From Mactromeris polynyma (Eukaryota > Mollusca > Bivalvia > Venerida > Mactridae), in the NCBI GenBank assembly GCA_032209605.1, contig JASFXZ010000001.1, forward strand, positions 35,778,619-35,842,618: 64,000 bases of DNA, in the 5' to 3' direction. Below the pieces are notes generated by a model that saw only the letters and a program-made list of their open reading frames with translations, was not told where the DNA came from and did no database searches. Made by a program: the position numbers and the translations under genes. Below, piece by piece: positions 28,201-34,599 of this stretch (the stretch's first letter is position 1; the number at the start of each line of letters is the position of its first letter).

Positions 28201-30943
28201 ACTTAATGAGGTAGGCCTGAGATGTGGTTTTAATGTAGTGATGGTGTTTCCCCTACCCTTATGTTTGTGGGCTGTTGTTTTGACTTGTTAACTGAATGAT
28301 CGATGTTGTTGTTGTAGATTCTTTTAAATTGCACTGTGGATAGATAACATTTAAAGGAATTAAGCATATCCCAGGTATATAATTCATTGAATATTAAACA
28401 TTATGTAATGTCTAGCGTAAGAGAATGCAACATTCACACTAACGAAGTGAGGTATCTATTTTACCACTATGCTGGGGATATTGCACTGACTATGCAATAC
28501 AGATGCTACAAATTCACTTGATTCAATTATCCACAGTTATTTAAAAGGACGGTGTGCATGTAAAACTACATAACTCACAAGTAGCAAGTCTCGTTTCCCA
28601 ACCAGTATTCCAAAGTAATCACCAACTTGGTTTGTTTCAAAATAGTAATACCAGTTGAATTACGCAATACTGTGAATTTTAATATCACTTCTTCTTGAGA
28701 ATTGTTTTAAGTCGAAAACTTAAGGCTGCTATATTAATGAAAAAAAGGCTTAGTTGATTGCAGCCTGTATGTATACCAGTATACCTCCAAATTTGGTATG
28801 TCCATGAATAGCATCGCCCTAACACTAACTCCTGTAAGCATCACACTTGATCTTCTCACCCAATGGTACAAATAGTTTCCCTGTGCTAAGTGATGAAATC
28901 AAATAACTCTAACAAAAGTCTATTGATAATAAGAAAGTCGCCATACATCTGTGCCAACTGTTGTCTGTTTGTCTACATACTTATAAAATATCCTATTCTA
29001 ATTTGTCTGTCCATCAATCATCAGGCAGAGCAGATGACTAAGGTTGACTTTTGTTATGTGATAATTTACCATAATCGTTTCATTGCTTTTCCTAACTTGT
29101 TTCTCAATATACTGGAATGCCACATTCTTCTATCTTAATCTGACGGTAAATAACCTGAGATTCATACTCAAGTCTCTTTTTTGGGTTTTAAGTTCTCAAG
29201 TTAATTAAGATTAAATTGGGAAACTAATCATATGGTTATATCCAGTATTCAGCATTATCTAATTCATCATTATAAGATAACACCAATTGTTATATATATT
29301 TATATACTTTGTTGAGAATGAGCTTTAAGCATGGAGACAGTTCTAGAAGATTATAATCTAAGACCCTCGTCTTAGAAGTATGGATCTCCCTATAGACCAT
29401 TGTTTGTCATACATAGTTAGTATCAAATATAACATGTTTGCATCAAGACTTCACATCTACCAATATTGTATGTTATACTTTTGAAATTGAACAGTGCAAC
29501 CTCTACAGAGCAACAATCCCTTTTTATGCCCCGACATTACCAGAATGCTGAAGGGGCATAAAGTGTTACCCTTGTCTGTCTGTGCGGAAAATTGGTTTTC
29601 GATCAATAACTCTTGAAAGGATAGACGGATTCAATTTATATTTGGCATATAAACACAGGATAAAAAATACGTGTCAATTTCGATTGTGCTGACAATATAC
29701 ACGTTTTTGGAGGAGTTATGGCTCTTTTTTATTGAAAAAAAAACAGTTTCCTGTTAATGATTATGCTTAAAAAGCCTGTAGTGGGGATCCATCTTGTTAA
29801 ACCTAAGTATGGCTTACTCGACTTAGTGATAGAATTGTCTCCCGGTCATTAATTAAAACATTGCTTATTAGTGATACAGTCATTGATTCCTCGAAAGCTT
29901 TTTATAACTTTTCTCTCTTTTTTCTAAATATTTTCTTCCGTTGTGTTTGTTCCAATTTGGTTTCCTTGGTAATATCTGAGTTATTCTTTGCATGGAATAT
30001 TTATGGCATGTATTTCTATGTTTTGTAGATTTGTTGTACTTCTGTTTTGCATGACGTTATTTATTATGTGTTGGTTTTACATTGAGATTTATAATATTCT
30101 AACAAAAACTGTTCAGTACAGTACATCTAGATCTTGCGAAACTCCAAGCGCATTGTTCATGGAAAACATCCAGTCTTAACCAGACAACACATATTTCATT
30201 TTTGTTTATTGTAAACTTAATTTTTTTATCTCACATATCAGGCAATCAGAAAATGTTTAGAGAACTCCACAATTTTATTATAGTTATTGGAAGGAGTGTA
30301 AAATTCTTGAACACTGTCATCACTTTTTGTGTGTAATTTGAAACGTCTTGTCAATTTAAACCTAGACTTTTTCACTTTCTCCTTATAAATAAAATTCAAA
30401 TCAGATTTTCAGACTGGTGGAAGTCGTGTTATATCAACCCATTGGAACTTTTTATCTGTAAATCATATAAATTCTCTTAGCTTATCTTGGTTATAATTTC
30501 GGTAAATACTATTGTCAATATATTTATGCAGTTTGTGCAAAGTTATCATAGAAGGCAAATTATAGAAGTAATTGTTTTGCTTTTAAGACCAATACTGATA
30601 ATAAGGTACATGTTGCATAATTAAAGTGTGTAAAAATATTTGTTCTGTTTCATCACAGAGCTGGGAGAGGGATTCGTTACAGGGTTCACGGACAACTCGG
30701 AGTACTATGAAAGTGAAGAGAACTCTTCCACAGGGAGGTAACCTTTACGTCGATCCACCAGTGTATCGTCAAAACACAATCTCCGATACCAAAGACTTTG
30801 ATGATTTATTATACGCTCTGAAAACTGGCGGCAGTTTCACGCCAAGTGAAGGAAATAGTGAAAGCGATCAGGCCTCGGTATCGTCAAGTAATATCGATAA
30901 GTATGAACTGAGACGTATAGATATTGCTGATACTCACTTATAA
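152..30943 (+). CDS. ADGRV1: ADGRV1 (very large adhesion GPCR V1), 3' 43 exons, 5' part missing
   Basis: Giant adhesion GPCR; in vertebrates it forms ankle links of hair-cell stereocilia and periciliary links. Exons: 152-391, 1168-1290, 1655-1822, 2251-2455, 3102-3289, 3736-3930, 4424-4659, 5162-5307, 5748-5990, 6573-6748, 7202-7477, 7964-8116, 8764-8984, 9342-9501, 10090-10252, 10779-10892, 11264-11445, 12069-12251, 12485-12646, 13042-13129, 13609-13758, 13985-14178, 15048-15188, 15533-15685, 16025-16171, 16718-16863, 17255-17563, 18165-18281, 19313-19426, 19735-19902, 20144-20227, 20411-20474, 21021-21101, 21806-21909, 22291-22495, 22827-22931, 23535-23675, 24275-24356, 25256-25370, 26492-26649, 27169-27290, 27992-28210, 30659-30943. 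All have AG acceptors and GT donors, and phases match at every junction. The 7,026 nt give 2,341 residues plus TAA. Order: about 13 Calx-beta repeats, GAIN/GPS, 7TM, tail ending DTHL. The first visible exon starts in phase 0 and the gene continues off the left edge. Identity rests on the architecture plus the C-terminal PDZ ligand. Confidence 0.95.
1655..2455 (+). CDS. ADGRV1: ADGRV1 Calx-beta repeat 2 (exons 1655-1822 and 2251-2455)
   Basis: Calx-beta repeat with GVVSVQWRL, SGTMLFA and LLEGEERFRISL. The closing segment is irregular: LADPGSSGTVSI replaces the usual ND.PNG.F.F. The acidic DD..PE turn is weakened to DELLEGEE. The exon ends in phase 1. Likely a diverged repeat with altered Ca2+ binding (inference). 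Confidence 0.82.
2496..2623. mobile_element. MITE-like TIR element, family 1, copy 1 (ADGRV1 intron)
   Basis: The ends are inverted copies: taaaacctcacttaaagacc on the left and ggtcttattattgaggtttt on the right, closing in actgta. Elements at 18,549 and 44,680 share these ends. TA at both borders suggests a Tc1/mariner-type target duplication (inference). There is no coding capacity. Confidence 0.65.
3102..3930 (+). CDS. ADGRV1: ADGRV1 Calx-beta repeat 3 (exons 3102-3289 and 3736-3930)
   Basis: Repeat with VVLTRGSGIYGDITVSW, the acidic ALDDTLPELRSIY turn, ATGGAVLSK and the closing ASDHPHGDFVF. The acceptor before 3102 has a weak pyrimidine tract but is fixed by phase (1 in, 0 out) and by the GEPGESSPNYNGQ join. 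Both exons are symmetrical with their neighbours. Confidence 0.88.
4424..5307 (+). CDS. ADGRV1: ADGRV1 Calx-beta repeat 4 (exons 4424-4659 and 5162-5307)
   Basis: A well-conserved repeat: PVVRRSGLNGQVFVTYKT, a DYFPEEGTLTF segment typical of Calx-beta, and the acidic turn KQDDLPEGPESFYLNL. The closing segment is IERNDNAEGTIEF. An extra loop (SNNNYTKVAGLQLDQKP) lies between the acidic turn and the last strand and straddles a phase-2 intron. Confidence 0.9.
5748..6748 (+). CDS. ADGRV1: ADGRV1 Calx-beta repeat 5 (exons 5748-5990 and 6573-6748, first part)
   Basis: The clearest repeat in the window: PLIRTGGNFGVVSVIYNT, then EGVDYVQPVGELIFEDQQ, the acidic IIQDDSFMEYAESF turn, TIGGAKLGN and the closing IEKSDYPNGRFGF. 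Phase-1 introns flank the first exon. The second exon also starts repeat 6. Confidence 0.92.
6346..6525. mobile_element. MITE-like TIR element, family 2, complete copy (ADGRV1 intron)
   Basis: It begins tacagtcgaacattg and ends ggtccgtctgta, weak inverted repeats of about 180-bp spacing. Its reverse complement matches the sequence at 63,931-64,000 over about 70 bp (shared tcatcgggtccgaaattttatt-like block and ttcgaat runs). It is a non-coding dispersed element. Confidence 0.6.
6655..8002 (+). CDS. ADGRV1: ADGRV1 Calx-beta repeat 6 (end of exon 6573-6748, exon 7202-7477, start of exon 7964-8116)
   Basis: Repeat with SVERTGGLLGEQTVSWRIF, SGSLVWQDGQAGERTF, and ILKFGHPNGIVRF at the end. The acidic DD..PE turn is missing: KPFSSWEVEKVF stands in its place, so classical Ca2+ ligands look lost here (inference). 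A long Gly-rich loop (about 7428-7460) precedes the last strand. Confidence 0.85.
8003..9380 (+). CDS. ADGRV1: ADGRV1 Calx-beta repeat 7 (exons 7964-8116, 8764-8984, 9342-9501)
   Basis: Repeat with FPIIRRQDTGTVGNIEVFW across an intron, TNGSVLVGDEERTGTI, the acidic turn LSDSIPELTELYRL, NIVGGAEVD and the closing RYNDEPHGVFGI. The intron between exons 7964-8116 and 8764-8984 holds a degenerate AT-rich minisatellite. Confidence 0.87.
8265..8560. repeat. Degenerate minisatellite in ADGRV1 intron
   Basis: Repeats of tcatcatgtgtt-like and ttctcattatca-like blocks alternate with loose spacing. An open minus-strand frame here (8261-8587) encodes only THDN/EKTH-type repeats and is a by-product of the repeat. 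Confidence 0.6.
9381..10870 (+). CDS. ADGRV1: ADGRV1 Calx-beta repeat 8 (exons 9342-9501, 10090-10252, 10779-10892)
   Basis: Repeat with LNFTRYGGLFGNVILTF and SDGTVTFTEDEKNQLVNIGI. The acidic turn is degenerate (EGTGFLEIGTSF). The C-terminal strand reads KVIVSAIAANSKVGF. Exon 10779-10892 is only 114 nt, in phase 1 on both sides. Confidence 0.83.
9835..9930 (+). repeat. tRNA-like SINE fragment in ADGRV1 intron
   Basis: An A-box-like tagtggtcatatggtagtgt is followed about 30 nt later by a B-box-like gagttcaaatact. The spacing fits a tRNA-derived SINE head, but no acceptor stem folds, so it is not a functional tRNA gene. Confidence 0.5.
10871..12215 (+). CDS. ADGRV1: ADGRV1 Calx-beta repeat 9 (exons 10779-10892, 11264-11445, 12069-12251)
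   Basis: Repeat with CRLTVVRQGMYGTLEVSW, then GKITPDSSSITIPHGVAEKNFTIE, and the closing VVRIEPYGLLRF. The DD..PE turn is replaced by LNAKMYTSELFAVHL. It carries a cysteine unusual for this fold (STCRL). Intron phases are 1 then 0. Confidence 0.8.
11615..11785 (+). repeat. tRNA-like SINE fragment in ADGRV1 intron
   Basis: A strong B box (gggttcgatcccagta at about 11,643) is followed by a body and a tail with gctgaccgctgtatg and actgaaatactggg, ending in an A-rich run at 11,779. The A box is degraded. The tail block resembles a shorter piece at 17,155-17,195 (gaccgcc ... ggcgttaaacc), so a common SINE family is likely. Confidence 0.55.
12216..13690 (+). CDS. ADGRV1: ADGRV1 Calx-beta repeat 10 (exons 12069-12251, 12485-12646, 13042-13129, 13609-13758)
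   Basis: Repeat with LQVIRVFGSEGKVEARYR, EPGQTSALIMIE, the restored acidic turn SQDNIPEQEEIFHVNL, and the closing IIESNDPYGVLHM. Exon 13042-13129 is only 88 nt and carries mainly the acidic turn. Confidence 0.85.
13691..15590 (+). CDS. ADGRV1: ADGRV1 Calx-beta repeat 11 (exons 13609-13758, 13985-14178, 15048-15188, 15533-15685)
   Basis: Repeat with ELTVTRTGGIFGNVSVLVRT, a long insert after the second strand (about 14015-14110, GEGWTSQIVPKPGADGN onward), GTDYVVLDTF, the acidic turn LSDEMAEPAETVLVYL, PTGGARIA and the closing IDQNDLSNGMIGF. The intron 14179-15047 contains an inverted repeat. Confidence 0.87.
14813..14890. repeat. Inverted repeat, 27-bp arms, in ADGRV1 intron
   Basis: Arms 14813-14839 and 14864-14890 pair at 25 of 27 positions (ttattgaatttattaaac and its complement) with a 24-nt loop. 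A palindrome (tatttcactagtgaaata) lies at about 14,452. The whole 14.42-14.94 kb stretch could be one foldback element (inference). Confidence 0.6.
15265..15510. mobile_element. Small TIR-like repeat with internal 40-bp duplication (ADGRV1 intron)
   Basis: A 40-bp block (gttcctttggcataacccta inside) occurs twice in tandem near 15,266-15,335. The right end, gttatgccaaacaaa, is the inverse of the ggcataac block. A related copy lies at 32,115-32,325, sharing tacctacccac and attttgct blocks and the same ends. Confidence 0.5.
15591..16855 (+). CDS. ADGRV1: ADGRV1 Calx-beta repeat 12 (exons 15533-15685, 16025-16171, 16718-16863)
   Basis: Repeat with MKLARTEAFFGEVEVSW, the acidic turn LIDDSIPEEEHSFFIKL and the closing VSASDYIRGLIEF. 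A cysteine pair (AICPGRKPLCQF) forms a short loop that could be a local disulfide (inference). The last exon leaves in phase 2. Confidence 0.87.
16856..18240 (+). CDS. ADGRV1: ADGRV1 Calx-beta repeat 13, divergent (exons 16718-16863, 17255-17563, 18165-18281)
   Basis: The last beta-sandwich repeat before the GAIN domain. The largest internal exon (309 nt) encodes RLSVRRLKGQDYRVEVGF, GEDFRGLSGTLVFEPDR and FYVDLRSPTNGA. The acidic Ca2+ turn is absent (TPFLASANPYPKQ). The order of strands still fits Calx-beta, but it is the least typical copy. It ends at TIMIVDSGDVDIW. Confidence 0.75.
17810..18125. repeat. Imperfect tandem module (about 165 bp x 2) in ADGRV1 intron
   Basis: Two diverged copies contain 'actc..gagttattgcccttc-attatagaaat-acctaaaatttgtctta' type blocks (about 17,845 and 18,010). 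The pattern resembles core repeats of molluscan Helitron-like elements. It ends just before the acceptor at 18164. Confidence 0.45.
18165..22408 (+). CDS. ADGRV1: ADGRV1 GAIN domain and GPS (exons from 18165-18281 to 22291-22495)
   Basis: About 280 residues form the GPCR autoproteolysis-inducing domain. Exons 18165-19902 encode the helical subdomain A (e.g. LTENLLNDIIDEGMKRK, QIIGQILNLLCKLLTP). Exons 20144-22495 encode the beta-rich subdomain B. The GPS reads CVYYD ... HWVSPKEIC ... DCSIKHL/THYAV; cleavage would fall between L at 22406-22408 and T at 22409-22411 (residues 1904/1905 of the visible protein). The HL/T triad is intact. Against the general adhesion-GPCR pattern (C-x-C before HLT), the second cysteine is Ile, and the usual Trp after CVY is Tyr. 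Exons 19313-20227 are all joined in phase 2. The intron 21102-21805 carries a 62-bp VNTR. Confidence 0.9.
18549..18729. mobile_element. MITE-like TIR element, family 1, copy 2 (ADGRV1 intron)
   Basis: Left end aaacctcactttaagaccac; right end ggtcttattattgaggtttc closing in actgta. An internal second copy of the tcaatattaagaccag block makes it longer than copy 1 at 2,496. Confidence 0.65.
18895..19052. repeat. Long near-perfect hairpin, about 70-bp arms (ADGRV1 intron)
   Basis: The left arm starts ttcatggttatttgggtaac and the right arm ends gttacccaaataaccatgaa, its exact complement. Complementarity continues with few mismatches to a loop of about 16 nt near 18,970. Arms this well preserved suggest a recent foldback element or active homogenisation. 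Transcribed as part of the intron it would form an extended RNA hairpin. Confidence 0.85.
21161..21594. repeat. 62-bp VNTR, 7 copies, in ADGRV1 intron
   Basis: Seven tandem units start with ga(a/g)ttcacctgacaccca at 21161, 21223, 21285, 21347, 21409, 21471 and 21533, followed by an eighth broken start at 21595. Units differ at only a few positions (ttacag/ttatag, agatat/aggtat), which implies recent expansion and probable length polymorphism. It sits between the exons ending 21101 and starting 21806. Confidence 0.95.
22409..28030 (+). CDS. ADGRV1: ADGRV1 Stachel peptide and seven-transmembrane domain
   Basis: The tethered agonist after the GPS starts THYAVKATTSD. The seven helices are: TM1 across 22291-22495/22827-22931 (GYSVWFYVACFICITGL); TM2 (MFSASLLMHMCFAAMATQ); TM3 in 23535-23675 (CIVMGLFLHYFFLCQFSW), close to the adhesion-GPCR HYFFL..FFWM motif; TM4 in 24275-25370 (LFFLLGWGLPVVIIAIFY); TM5 in 26492-26649 (GGVILPVLLMLVVVAAVFV); TM6 in 27169-27290 (LLLFWAVIIATWLWGSLHL); TM7 across 27169-28210 (LWMLIVFCIFNIIQGIMAF). 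Cys in NYRCIVM (top of TM3) and in GDICFIT (ECL2) form the expected disulfide pair. This is family B2 topology, plasma membrane; no frame damage is seen. Confidence 0.93.
23921..23933. repeat. Poly-G run (13 nt) in ADGRV1 intron
   Basis: A mononucleotide G tract, a likely site of length error in assembly or of polymorphism. Confidence 0.8.
24428..24590. mobile_element. TIR/hairpin element in ADGRV1 intron
   Basis: It starts tacagtcaaacttgttttaa, like the MITE family ends. It contains inverted 18-bp arms 24509-24526 and 24545-24562 (catgagtgaaggt core, 17 of 18 paired) with an 18-nt loop. Confidence 0.5.
24752..25000. repeat. 117-bp direct tandem duplication in ADGRV1 intron
   Basis: Two adjacent copies (offset 117 bp, e.g. 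gatctatt at 24767 and 24884) are almost identical through caatctttctcaaaaagtag and ggaattatacaataagtttc. A fragment of a third start follows at about 24,990. Confidence 0.9.
25425..25855. repeat. 50-53-bp tandem repeat with inverted terminal copy (ADGRV1 intron)
   Basis: About 6 units contain ctccc-ctatagtatatg and tagtactaggagattgtcac; atagtata recurs at 25441, 25491, 25542, 25593, 25645 and 25698. The array ends with a reversed unit at 25,786-25,852 (tatactatagaagg ... gggagagaacttgtg), so the 3' end can fold back on the array. Confidence 0.85.
27530..27722. mobile_element. MITE-like element with 20-bp TIRs (ADGRV1 intron)
   Basis: Arms 27530-27549 (tgccactaaaaacgcaacta) and 27703-27722 pair at 17 of 20 positions. 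The AT-rich interior has no coding capacity. TATATA tracts flank both sides. Confidence 0.6.
28031..30943 (+). CDS. ADGRV1: ADGRV1 cytoplasmic tail with PDZ ligand (exons 27992-28210 and 30659-30943)
   Basis: About 157 cytoplasmic residues follow TM7 (LRNPWIMSCCAPQ, with a possible palmitoylated CC pair next to the membrane). The tail is Ser/Gly-rich, with basic TRSTMKVKR and acidic DTKDFDDLLYAL segments. It ends IDIADTHL-stop; -THL is a class I PDZ ligand. Vertebrate ADGRV1 uses its C-terminus to bind the Usher-complex PDZ proteins whirlin and harmonin (established). The last intron (28211-30658) is 2.4 kb and holds a hairpin repeat at 29,523. The last-exon acceptor at 30658 (cacag/agctgg) is fixed by phase 0. 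Confidence 0.92.
29521..29740. mobile_element. Helitron-like repeat head with GGGGCATAAA hairpin (last ADGRV1 intron)
   Basis: tttatgcccc and ggggcataaa face each other at 29523-29562 around a short loop, followed by gtgttacccttgtctgtctg and a 'caataactcttgaaaggatag' type block. I recognise this as a common bivalve repeat style; family assignment is inference. Confidence 0.5.
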
Positions 30944-31018
30944 GAATTTTTATCAATCATTGAAATTTATGGTCTTGAAATTAATCATATATCTATCTTT
31001 TGATAGTTATAGTCCTTG

Positions 31019-31024
31019 AATAAA
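31019..31024 (+). terminator. Proximal polyadenylation signal candidate for ADGRV1
   Basis: AATAAA lies 76 nt after the stop codon. Its downstream sequence is only mildly T-rich, so it may be a minor or unused site. Confidence 0.4.
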
Positions 31025-31820
31025 TCATCCATTGATCTTTCAGTTATTTATTGGTCTGTGCGAGTTATGGTCCTTGAATGCTGTTTGAAATGTTAGAGGC
31101 CCTGTAGTGTGTGTGTTTACCGTTGGAAATTGTATTGGCTGTTGATAGAGAAAAGTAAAATATAAAATCCTTTTTTATTTTGACTTGGACCAAAGTAAAC
31201 ATTTATACACTTACTTTTATAATGTTAATTCCAAAGAGGTGTTATTGAGTCATGAAAGGTCCTACATATCGCCTTGTAAAGCCATAATGACCATAATTGT
31301 GCTAATGATGAAACATTCTGAATGCAGGCGCTGTATTGTGATTAGTTAAAAATCTAATAGTCTTGAAAATTGGAACTAGGCATTAGGTTCCATGAACAGA
31401 AATGCTCATGTGCAAGTTTGACTGAAAACAGTTTTGAAAAGTTGTCTGACATTTAAGATGATCAGTCTAACCTCTGTCAGAATATGCTGACAGTTTATGT
31501 TTGTACCCACATTTTAGTGTACTTTCGGTCACAAGAGAACTGCTACGGAAATGTCTGCTTTTGACGTTTTTGACAAACAAATATATATTCAGACAATTTT
31601 ATGAAATTGCTAAGACACATGATTGTGTTTTGTGTAAGAGATGGTAAGCAATGTCCCAGTGTTTCTACAAGCTACAGATTATGGGAAGCTTGTTTCAAGT
31701 TCTATGGCAATACAACATACTGTGTGTTTTTACGTATCTAAAGTGATGTTTATATTTCTAGATAATTACTTATTTATTTTATTCTTGATGTCTTTGCTAT
31801 GTTTATATTTGTACATTTCA

Positions 31821-31826
31821 AATAAA
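31821..31826 (+). terminator. Distal polyadenylation signal candidate for ADGRV1
   Basis: AATAAA is followed within about 25 nt by a T/GT-rich stretch (tgttttagtttttgtgtttt), the usual downstream element. It would give a 3' UTR of about 0.9 kb. I prefer this site to the one at 31,019. Confidence 0.5.
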
Positions 31827-32114
31827 AAATATTTCTCACATGTTTTAGTTTTTGTGTTTTATCGTCATTTCTTGTTTTGTAATGCCAAAATGAGGCAAAT
31901 AGTCAGCAAACTGTACATAAGTATATATGTCAGCTCACCTGTCCAAAAGCATTATATTTCAGCTTTTAAACTTTCCAACAATTCACCAGATTCAGATGAA
32001 ACTTATATATGTGAAATGTGATGATAATGTGTGTTTCCCTCAAGCATCAGGTTTGTACCTGCATGGTCACTGACAATGGCATTTTACCCAAGTGGGCATT
32101 CATCAGGCCACAAT

Positions 32115-32325
32115 TTCAATAAATTGTTTGTTTGGCATATCTCTACCTATCCATGAAAATGGCACTTCTCAAAAAATATCTTGTGGGGTCCAAGAGGGAT
32201 GTTTTAGCTGCGCATCTATAGTCAACACTACTATGACCATAACAAAAATAATTGCCTACCTTTACCTACCTACCCACCTATATTTTGCTGGTAAGGGTTA
32301 TCTCAAACAAACAATTTTTAAGGAT
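32115..32325. mobile_element. Small TIR-like repeat, second copy
   Basis: It begins ttgtttggcatatctctacc and ends ggttatctcaaacaaac, its approximate inverse. It shares the tacctacccacc-tattttgct block with the element at 15,265-15,510. Confidence 0.5.
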
Positions 32326-33009
32326 GGTCTCACCCACTATTGTAGTATTGTAATTTTCATAACTATATACAAGACAAAAAGTATGTTCATTGCAATTTCA
32401 TAAATTGCCTGTATATTACCTGATACATTTATGAAGGATTTATTTAGGGAGCAAATACACAGCTTATTGAGGGGCGCAACACAATGATGTCTTAACTCAT
32501 TTTTTACAATTTTTCCGAGAGAAGGAAAAATATGGTCGCACAATTCTGCCACCTGTTAACCTCATAATTAACCTTTCAATGTAAAGATATTTTTTTACAG
32601 CTGACACAGAAGATGAAATTAAAGAAACATTGACATACTACAGTATTCCACTTCAGACTATAAAAGTCGCAAAAAAGCTTATGAAACACTGTTTGTAACT
32701 TGATAGTTTTCCACTTCATAATTAAAGTGGTACTGCAAAAACCTGCTGTAACTTGATCTAACACAGCGGAATAATTAAGAAACTTTCATGCTACACTGAT
32801 AATATCTTAAGAATACCAAACGTTGGGCAAACTTAAGCATTTAATTCCATAGATTTATCACTGGTATAGGATTTCATAAAAAATACATGGATTATTAATG
32901 ATTTTATAAACCTCCAAATAACCCAAGTGTAGTACATTTAATTATCCAGCTTGATCCATAATTGTACAACATTTGGAGAATATGAGAATCTGAGACAAAC
33001 TTTAGATGT

Positions 33010-33345
33010 ATGTTAAGTTCCCCTTTTATCATGTGCAGTTCTTGCACTTGATATAATATTAATTTCCCCATTCGGCCTACTGTTGATGACTTTCTTCAAT
33101 TGTTTTGCGATGTATTTTATCCATTAAATAATTTTTCGACTTTGTTGTCTCCTGAAATTATCCTTGGTTGTTCTTTATGGTCGTCCTTGTTCCTTGTGCC
33201 CCTGTTCCTTTGTTCCCATGCATGTTTGCCCTTGTACCTCCTTGGTGCTTAATGTTTTGTAGACTGTTGTTTCTTGGGGTTATGTGTCAGTGTGGGAAGG
33301 CATTCTTGTGCATGTGGCGTTTCCTGGAGCAATTTAATCTCTATG
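33010..33345 (+). repeat. Dispersed repeat family D, copy A
   Basis: It shares with the copies at 57,035, 51,020, 37,015 and 52,475 a 3' block: taatgttttgtagactgttg, then a tgtgggaaggcatt block and atgtggcgtttcctggagca. Its 5' block (ttccccttttatcatgtgcag) matches the copies at 57,035 and 51,020. It is non-autonomous and non-coding; the 87-codon frame inside is incidental. Confidence 0.75.
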
Positions 33346-34335
33346 TCGCTGTAGTATATACTTGTAATGAGTTACTACACAGTATGATAACATTCAACAT
33401 GAATTTTGTTCTAGGCACGAAGTTGTCATGAAACTTTGGAAGTAAACAGAATGTAACCGTAACCCTGTACTTTTCTGTTAACATCATTGAAAGCCTCAAT
33501 TTAATCATACAGATCTATTATACTGGATTAAGTAAGATCAAGATTTGCAGACAAGAAAACACCTCTTGTTAATAATGCGGTTTAAAAGATATTTATAGTA
33601 TGGTTGCTCTTAACAATCCACTCAGTGAATGTTTTTTTCTGCCTTGATCAAATAGACACCATCTACCATTGTCTACCATTCTATAATTATTGGCAAAAAG
33701 TCCTACTCACTGGCAAGATAGTTTATAGCAACTATTGTCTATTCAGGACAGATAATATCATAATCGTTATCTATCTCTATATATAGATGAACTGAGTAGA
33801 CGTATCAAATAAACAATTTATAGGACGTATAATATAAGGTTATTATTTACGATGAAACAAAAGCATATGAAAAACGGAGTCATATTATAAGAAAGGCTAA
33901 TACTGTGATCAATGCCACCTGGGACTAACATTATACATATATATTGGTCCCAGATGCTACCAATGTTATATAGCTTGCAAAGCAGAAAACAAAAATAGTA
34001 GTAGCACGATTATGATACAAGCCCATTAGCCTGCTTAGTATATTTCCATGATTTTGATGAAGGTGTTCGCCCGAATCGTTAATAAAGAGCATTTAAATGT
34101 AGAATTATAAGAGATTATTATCCGTATTTGGATAAATGCAATCAGGACAAAAGTGAACAGAGGAATAAAATAACAGCTGATAAACATTCCTATTCGAATA
34201 AACTATAGCCCAAATATAACCATCAACCCATCACTATCCTCAGTGATAGCAATCAATACATACCCGACTATTTGGAGATCTGCAATGAATGAGCTGTTCC
34301 ACTATAAAACCTAAATTAATGAGTTACAAATAACA

Positions 34336-34590
34336 CAGTGTATAACCCGATGTGTATTCCGCCGAGTGATGCAAACGGACGATACAAGCTTTATCCCGGA
34401 AATATATCGCTTTTTATTGTTTTAATAGTAAATTTAGACATTCGCCGTCGTTCTGACGATAAAAGATCATAGAGAAACATCGAAATTACGAAATATTAGT
34501 CAGAAAATGAACACCACTACTGCCTGTCTGGAACGCTTCCCTCTCTCGCAGACGCATCACTCGGCGGAATACACATCGGGTTATACACTG
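34336..34590. repeat. Perfect 37-bp inverted repeat with 181-bp spacer
   Basis: 34336-34372 and 34554-34590 are exact reverse complements (arm begins cagtgtataacccgatgtgt and ends gccgagtgatgc). Complementarity stops abruptly on both sides. This looks like the termini of a small MITE or foldback element. The arms are far more GC-rich than their surroundings. Confidence 0.9.
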
Positions 34591-34599
34591 AATAATCCA

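Larger units (their letters stand above)
31850..34330. other. Intergenic sequence after ADGRV1, no gene seen
   Basis: AT-rich, without credible exons. It holds the TIR-like repeat at 32,115-32,325 and dispersed family copy A at 33,010-33,345. A short imperfect inverted pair (cacctgggact / ggtcccagatg) lies at about 33,917-33,960. Open frames here lack coding character or known domains. Confidence 0.6.

Noticed and set aside
31641..32021. 126-codon plus-strand ORF after ADGRV1
   Set aside because: It lies in the probable ADGRV1 3' UTR and beyond, spans a polyadenylation signal, and is Phe/Tyr/Leu-rich noise from AT-rich DNA.
33168..33431. Hydrophobic Cys/Pro-rich 87-codon ORF
   Set aside because: It falls inside dispersed repeat family D copy A; the other copies have different frames and stops.
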